NCBI GenBank assembly: GCA_002317595.1
Contig: DCHL01000099.1
Coordinates: forward strand, 1 to 39,780
DNA length: 39,780 nucleotides
Origin: Lachnospiraceae bacterium UBA1753
Lineage (GTDB): Bacteria > Bacillota > Clostridia > Lachnospirales > Lachnospiraceae
Reading direction: 5' to 3'
The notes below the pieces were generated by a model. The model saw nothing but the letters and a program-made list of their open reading frames with translations, did not search any database and was not told the origin of the DNA. Each line of letters begins with the position of its first letter. Positions within the stretch are counted from its first letter, which is position 1. A program made the position numbers and the translations under genes. Below are positions 35,424-39,780 of the stretch, piece after piece.

Positions 35424-36342
35424 TTTACATATTCTTGACAGAGATAATATTGAATTTTTTCAGCCAATCATTACGAGAAATGCGCAGTCCTTCATCAACT
35501 GCTGTTATGAGGGCGGATTTGAAGACAGTCTTATCATGCTGGGAGTCACGGACGACAGTAATCCTGTCGGAGCCATTGTCACCAGCATGAAGAGTGATTA
35601 TTCGGCAGTGATTGAGTCGCTCTTTGTCCGGACCGATTTCCGGCGGATGGGCATCGGCTCCAACCTGGTAGCAATGACCTGTGAGCTTCTGTCACAGCAG
35701 GAGGTGTATTATACGCTGAAGTGCACGGTGACGGAGCGGTGGGAATTTGATAAGGATTCAGCACTTCCGAAGGCTGTCCCTGCCAGGGGAAGTGACCTTA
35801 GGGCATTTTTCACTTATCTCGGTTTTTCTGAATCACTTATGGAAAACGTGGGAGCGTACCAGATGAGGTTTGGAGACAGCGCTGCGAGAATTGTTCCGCC
35901 TGTGTCTGACAAATTTAGTTTCAAGAGAATATCAGAGCTCTCTCTTTCTGAGAAGAACAGTCTCATGGATGAGGACGAGGGACTCCTGTATTATTATCTG
36001 AATGAGGGAATGCTCGACGAGGAGCTGTCGCGGTTCTATGTGAAAAATGGAGTCGTGAAGGGGTGTTTCGTAGTGGAGCGTGACGATAAGCAGCTTGTAA
36101 TCACCTGGGCAAGGGTCGATGAGGATGCACAGCTCTCGCTGGTTCATATGGTGAGGGATTCCTTCCTGCGAGCGAGGGAGATAGTGGATGACTCTGCAAT
36201 CGTATTCCTGCCATACATTAACGAGGTTTCAAAGACAGCCATCGAGAAAATCTGCAATGACAAGATTGTGAATGCCGAGGTTAATTATGAATTTACATAT
36301 GACCTTGGTGCACTGATGGATGGGGAGAATCTGGAAATATAG
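35410..36342 (+). CDS. GNAT-family acetyltransferase, probably tandem
   Basis: 310 aa; starts 14 bp inside the previous gene. ATG 35410 and ATG 35416 are both possible; GGGGG at 35402-35406 better suits 35416. The N-terminal half has the GNAT acetyl-CoA signature SLFVRTDFRRMGIGSNLV (R/Q-x-x-G-x-G form RRMGIG) following a strand with PVGAIVT. The C-terminal half repeats a weaker GNAT-like layout (GVVKGCFVVERDDKQLVITWARVDEDAQLSLVHMV) without a clear motif A. Tandem GNATs often keep only one active site. Tight overlap with the 664-aa gene suggests that it modifies that protein or protects the host from it. Confidence 0.8.
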   Translation: MPMLDLHILDRDNIEFFQPIITRNAQSFINCCYEGGFEDSLIMLGVTDDSNPVGAIVTSMKSDYSAVIESLFVRTDFRRMGIGSNLVAMTCELLSQQEVYYTLKCTVTERWEFDKDSALPKAVPARGSDLRAFFTYLGFSESLMENVGAYQMRFGDSAARIVPPVSDKFSFKRISELSLSEKNSLMDEDEGLLYYYLNEGMLDEELSRFYVKNGVVKGCFVVERDDKQLVITWARVDEDAQLSLVHMVRDSFLRAREIVDDSAIVFLPYINEVSKTAIEKICNDKIVNAEVNYEFTYDLGALMDGENLEI

Positions 36343-36347
36343 GAAAT

Positions 36348-39206
36348 ATGTTAGATAACAACATTCTGAGAAAAAATAATAGGCGAATGTTGCTTGCTTT
36401 TGCAGCAAGCACACTGATTCTTGCTGCGCTAATTTATCTTAATTCGCGGGGAATATTCGATTTTGACGACAGGCTTGTATTTTTCATTGCCTTCCCTGGA
36501 ATTCCAACTTCTATCGCCCCATTCATTCTGTACAGGGCCAAGGTGTCTGATAAATTCCTGAAATACTATATGGCTTTTTCGATGGCTTTCCTCATTGGTA
36601 TTCTGGGATGCTTCAGCTCTATTGGGATTTATATTTCATTTGCGCTTGTTCCGGTTGCGTCTGTGATGTACTTTGATCCGGTTTTCACAGTCATCTGCTC
36701 TATTTTTTCATACCTTATGATGGTGATTGCTGTTTTCATTAACTGTTTTGGAAAGTACGAGGTAACGGAGCTTCATTACAGCCACAAGGACGTGTTTGTT
36801 GCATATATTACCGGATTTACGCTTGAGTATTTCATCATGGCAGTATGCGTTATTCAGATACTCCGAAGGGCTATGCAGATGCTTAATGCCCAGCATGAGT
36901 CACTCCTTCTTCTTGAGGCACAGGGAGGAAAATATGACCTTCTGTTAAAGGAGAGCAGTGATGTAATCTTTGAGTATTATCCCTGGGAAAAGAGATATTC
37001 AGCCAACCGCTCCATTTTTCAGGAGAAGGGTGCAAAAAATGAAAGGGTTGAGAGCGACTGCATTCTTAATCTGATAGAGGATCATCCACAGGTTGGACGT
37101 CTCCTTGAGCATATGGAGGATGTATTCAGAGGTGGAGATGGTAGTAAGAAAGTCCTCGACATGAGTCACGAGCATAATGGAGTGAATGTTCCCCTGTGGT
37201 ATACCTGCGAGTGCTTTGTTGTTAAGGATGGCGACAGACCTGTAAGTATCATTGGTAAGCTTCATAATATTACGAGGTCAATTCTTCTTCAGGAGCAGAG
37301 CAGAAGACAGCGGATTTCTGAATACTGCAGCGATGACAGACGCAGGAACTCGTTGTATGAAAAGGTAGTTGCGGACAGTATTAATTTTAGCGAGCATGAC
37401 TATTCCACACTGGCTCAGGGGCATCAGTTTATTGCAAGGCTGATGGAGAATGCTAAATATCAGGGCAGTCCTGTTGATGCGATTAATATCATGCTTAAGG
37501 ATATTGGTTCATACTTCCATCTGGACAGGATAATTGTTGTCGAGGCGGATGCAACGAGTGGATCCAACACAATTAACTATCAGTGGAACAGAAAAGAGAC
37601 GGACCATCTTGAAAATTTTTTCACAGAGATGAGTCGCCGTGACTATGAAGAGACTATAGCTGCCTATAATGAGTTTGGGTATCTTGAGTGCAATCCTGAA
37701 CAGGGAATAATAACTGCAAAGGCAAGCAATTCCGAACTTTATAAGGAAGTAATTGAGAATGTAATCCTGGGTAATCAGATATGGATTCCTACTATGTCTG
37801 AGGGTGAGTATACAGGTGCGGTATACTTTGACAAATATGACACCACGAGATATACGAGTGTTGATAAATTTCTGCTTGCAGAGGCGGTTAATACCATCTA
37901 CACCTACATAATGAAGGTGAATGCAGAGAATGCCAACAAGGCAAAGAGCGATTTCCTGTCCACAATGTCACATGAAATCAGGACGCCAATGAATGCGATC
38001 GTGGGAATGACAGAGGTTGCACTGAGAGAGGAGACCACACCTTCAGTGAGGAATAAGCTGCAGATGGTCAAGTCTTCTGCATTCGGTCTTCTGACACTGA
38101 TTAATGACATTTTGGATTACTCTAAAATTGAGGCGGGGAGATTTGAAATCGTCCCTGAGAATTTCTCTATACTGTCGCTGATGAATGATGTCAGGGAGAT
38201 AGTCAAGGCGAGAAATAACGGTAAGCTTGAAATCAGAGTGAATGTCCCTGATAATCTGCCTTCCAAGATTCGTGCGGATGCTGTCAGAATACGTCAGGTC
38301 ATGATTAACTTCTGCACCAATGCCATCAAATACACGGATGAGGGATACATTGAAATGCGTGTCTCTGTTGCCAGGACGGATGAGAATACAGGTATTTTTG
38401 CCTTCAAGGTTAAGGATACAGGGATTGGAATTAAGAGTGAAGACCTGCATAAGCTGTTCAAGAGCTATACCCAGGTTGATACGACTGTGAACCATCACAA
38501 GGAGGGAACCGGTCTTGGCCTCGCAATAAGCAGGCAGCTGGTGGAACTTATGGATGGAGCTGTCCATGTGACCAGTGAGTATGGAAAGGGAAGTGAATTC
38601 TCGTTCTTTGTACCAGTCGACGTCATCGACTGGACTGAGGCGGGAGAGCTCGACAGCTTCAGCTATGATGATTCTTCCGCTGAAAACAGTTCATCTTCAG
38701 GCGGTCTGGGAACTTCAGGTGGTCCTGGGGATTCGGACGGCATGGGCACTTCGGGAGTTTCAGGCGGATCCGGGATATCAGGTGGTTCCAAGCCGGGAAG
38801 TCAGTTTGTCATTGCACCGACTGCGAATGTTCTTATTGTGGATGATACTGAGCTTAATCTCATGGTTGCAGAGGCACTCATGGAGCCTACTCGGATGCAG
38901 ATAGATACCGCAGAGAGCGGAATGCGCGCCCTGGAAATGCTTGGGGAAAAGAAGTACGACATCATTTTCATGGATCATTTCATGCCGGAGATGGATGGAG
39001 TCGAGACTACCCAGAAAATAAGGGCTCTTTCAGACAATCAGAACTCAGCTACGCCAATTATCGCGCTCACAGCCGATGCCATGGCAGGAGTTCGCGAGGA
39101 ACTCCTCGGCGCAGGCATGGATGACTTCATGACCAAGCCCATCATCATGGAGACACTGAACCAGATACTAAGAAAGTGGCTCCCGGAGGAGAAGGTCGAG
39201 GAGTAG
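36348..39206 (+). CDS. Hybrid sensor histidine kinase with receiver domain
   Basis: 952 aa, AGGAA ahead of the ATG. Six or so TM helices (about 13-175) form a membrane input domain, followed by a PAS-like region (about 197-310), a GAF-like region (about 370-525), the DHp helix with SHEIRTPMN (H542), the HATPase domain (N-box NAIKY about 657, G1 DTGIGI about 691, G2 GTGLGL about 720), a Ser/Gly linker (about 775-818), and a C-terminal receiver (VLIVDDTELN to about 945, phospho-Asp D876 in FMDHFMPEMDG). All key residues look intact. No DNA-binding output or HPt protein is in the window, so the partner must be elsewhere. It is the last gene of the cluster. Confidence 0.93.
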   Translation: MLDNNILRKNNRRMLLAFAASTLILAALIYLNSRGIFDFDDRLVFFIAFPGIPTSIAPFILYRAKVSDKFLKYYMAFSMAFLIGILGCFSSIGIYISFALVPVASVMYFDPVFTVICSIFSYLMMVIAVFINCFGKYEVTELHYSHKDVFVAYITGFTLEYFIMAVCVIQILRRAMQMLNAQHESLLLLEAQGGKYDLLLKESSDVIFEYYPWEKRYSANRSIFQEKGAKNERVESDCILNLIEDHPQVGRLLEHMEDVFRGGDGSKKVLDMSHEHNGVNVPLWYTCECFVVKDGDRPVSIIGKLHNITRSILLQEQSRRQRISEYCSDDRRRNSLYEKVVADSINFSEHDYSTLAQGHQFIARLMENAKYQGSPVDAINIMLKDIGSYFHLDRIIVVEADATSGSNTINYQWNRKETDHLENFFTEMSRRDYEETIAAYNEFGYLECNPEQGIITAKASNSELYKEVIENVILGNQIWIPTMSEGEYTGAVYFDKYDTTRYTSVDKFLLAEAVNTIYTYIMKVNAENANKAKSDFLSTMSHEIRTPMNAIVGMTEVALREETTPSVRNKLQMVKSSAFGLLTLINDILDYSKIEAGRFEIVPENFSILSLMNDVREIVKARNNGKLEIRVNVPDNLPSKIRADAVRIRQVMINFCTNAIKYTDEGYIEMRVSVARTDENTGIFAFKVKDTGIGIKSEDLHKLFKSYTQVDTTVNHHKEGTGLGLAISRQLVELMDGAVHVTSEYGKGSEFSFFVPVDVIDWTEAGELDSFSYDDSSAENSSSSGGLGTSGGPGDSDGMGTSGVSGGSGISGGSKPGSQFVIAPTANVLIVDDTELNLMVAEALMEPTRMQIDTAESGMRALEMLGEKKYDIIFMDHFMPEMDGVETTQKIRALSDNQNSATPIIALTADAMAGVREELLGAGMDDFMTKPIIMETLNQILRKWLPEEKVEE

Positions 39207-39209
39207 GGG

Positions 39210-39364
39210 GTCTGGTGGTGCATTTCCTGCTTTATGATGATTTAGGTGGCTCATTTCCTGCTTTATGTTGAATCTGACGGCACATTTCTTGCTATACGGT
39301 GAATCCGCCGGCACATTTCTTGCTATACGGTGAATCCGCCGGCACATTTCTTGCTTTATGTTGA
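39210..39364 (+). repeat. Five 31-bp tandem repeats
   Basis: Five contiguous 31-bp units (39210-39240, 39241-39271, 39272-39302, 39303-39333, 39334-39364) share a core like GGCACATTTCTTGCTWTA and end in KTGA; the third and fourth are nearly identical. A sixth partial unit runs to about 39376. There are no spacers between units. The stop codon of the kinase lies just upstream, so the tract is in the 3' flank of the operon. Function unknown. Confidence 0.85.
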
Positions 39365-39378
39365 ATCTGCCGGCTCAG

Positions 39379-39739
39379 GGTGGAATATTTGGATTATTCT
39401 GCTATTTTACACCGTGAAAATCAGCATGAATTTTGAGATTGGGTGTAAAATCATGAGGTTTTAGATGTATTACACCCTTTTTTATAAGAAACTTTTGTGT
39501 GAGTGGTGGAATATCAGGATTTTTGAGGATTATTACACCACCATCAAATACTTGAAGACCGTTTCCGTTTGGGAAATGGTGGAATAATAGAGAGTTAGCT
39601 GACTTTTTACACCATCTCAAAATTCCGAGATGGTGTAATTTGTTGTATCAGAAGCTATTTTCCACCCATTTTCAAATTATCAGTTTGCTTAAGAAAATCA
39701 GCACGGTGGAATATTGGAGAAATAGTCTCATTTTCCACC
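39379..39739 (+). repeat. Regular array of twelve 9-bp half-sites (six inverted-repeat units)
   Basis: Left arms of form GGTGKAAWW start at 39379, 39442, 39505, 39578, 39632 and 39705. Right arms of form TWTTMCACC start at 39405, 39468, 39531, 39605, 39658 and 39731. Each unit is 35 bp (one is 36) with a variable centre of about 17 bp. Gaps between successive half-site starts are 26, 37, 26, 37, 26, 47, 27, 27, 26, 47 and 26, so between-unit gaps differ by steps of 10, one DNA turn. Such phasing points to protein binding on defined DNA faces rather than random AT-rich sequence. No gene is seen in this stretch. Confidence 0.85.
39607..39638 (+). terminator. Perfect 12-bp inverted repeat inside the half-site array
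   Basis: TTACACCATCTC (39607-39618) and GAGATGGTGTAA (39627-39638) are fully complementary around an 8-base loop, joining the right arm of one array unit to the left arm of the next. The following TTTGTTG is a weak T-run. It could terminate the long transcript in either direction, or be a strong binding site that belongs to the array. Confidence 0.45.
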
Positions 39740-39780
39740 TTTTGAGCATATTAGACGAGCTACTCAGGACAAAAAGAGCT

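Noticed and set aside
39210..39364. CRISPR array
   Set aside because: The 31-bp units follow each other without spacers and no cas gene is visible.
39402..39620. Minus-strand 72-codon frame in the terminal non-coding region
   Set aside because: It runs through three units of the inverted-repeat array, so its sequence is explained by the repeats; no convincing start signal.
39379..39739. Cluster of DnaA boxes (replication origin)
   Set aside because: The half-site TWTTMCACC resembles TTATNCACA at seven positions, but all copies end in CACC and lack the A at position three, and no dnaA, dnaN or parAB gene is nearby.

Overview
The window reads as one long co-directional gene cluster. Every convincing gene is on the + strand, gaps are mostly 0-45 bp, and many stop/start codons overlap. 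It encodes a phage-tail-like contractile injection system (CIS) with a large set of membrane, signalling and ATPase genes. Base composition (about mid-40s % GC by eye), AGG-rich ribosome sites, frequent AGA/AGG arginine codons, TTG/GTG starts and the style of the signalling proteins suggest a Firmicute, probably a Lachnospiraceae-like gut or rumen anaerobe. The genus cannot be fixed from this sequence.

Layout. 1-8515: an envelope module. It holds a truncated one-TM protein, a membrane protein with a class III cyclase-like domain that lacks its catalytic residues plus a TPR, a one-TM MORN-repeat protein, an exported TolC-like helical protein, and a 953-aa exported protein with acidic and Gly-Ser linkers. 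8528-10275: cap/terminator protein (Pvc16-like), an unrecognised protein and a PAAR-like DUF4280 tip protein. 10341-12605: sheath and inner tube, with codon use suggesting high expression, followed by a strong hairpin. 12724-20610: tail-assembly-chaperone-like protein, a small DUF6760-like frame that may be reached by a -1 frameshift, a second tube-like protein with a coiled-coil tail, a 752-aa helical protein (tape-measure candidate), two paralogous CIS-tube/Afp7-like proteins, and a spike split into gp27-like and gp5-like genes. 20622-27425: gp25, two large baseplate J/gp6-like proteins and a P2 gpI-like baseplate protein.

27519-39206: a control and power module. It comprises a STAS antagonist, a membrane-anchored HATPase lacking an H-box, a membrane SH3b protein, a two-domain AAA+ ATPase, a membrane SpoIIE/RsbU-type phosphatase with an extracytoplasmic sensor, an unrecognised 664-aa protein (possible cargo), a tandem GNAT protein, and a hybrid sensor histidine kinase with a receiver. 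39207-39780 is non-coding. It carries five 31-bp tandem repeats and then a regular array of twelve 9-bp half-sites in alternating orientation, spaced 26/27/37/47 bp.

How it may work together (inference): the CIS core looks complete (cap, sheath, tube, hub, spike, PAAR tip, gp25, J-type proteins, ATPase), but no tail fibre, holin or lysin is visible. With a membrane phosphatase/ATPase/STAS circuit and an exported envelope module inside the same cluster, I favour a cell-retained, membrane-coupled injection machine under partner-switching control over a lysis-released particle.
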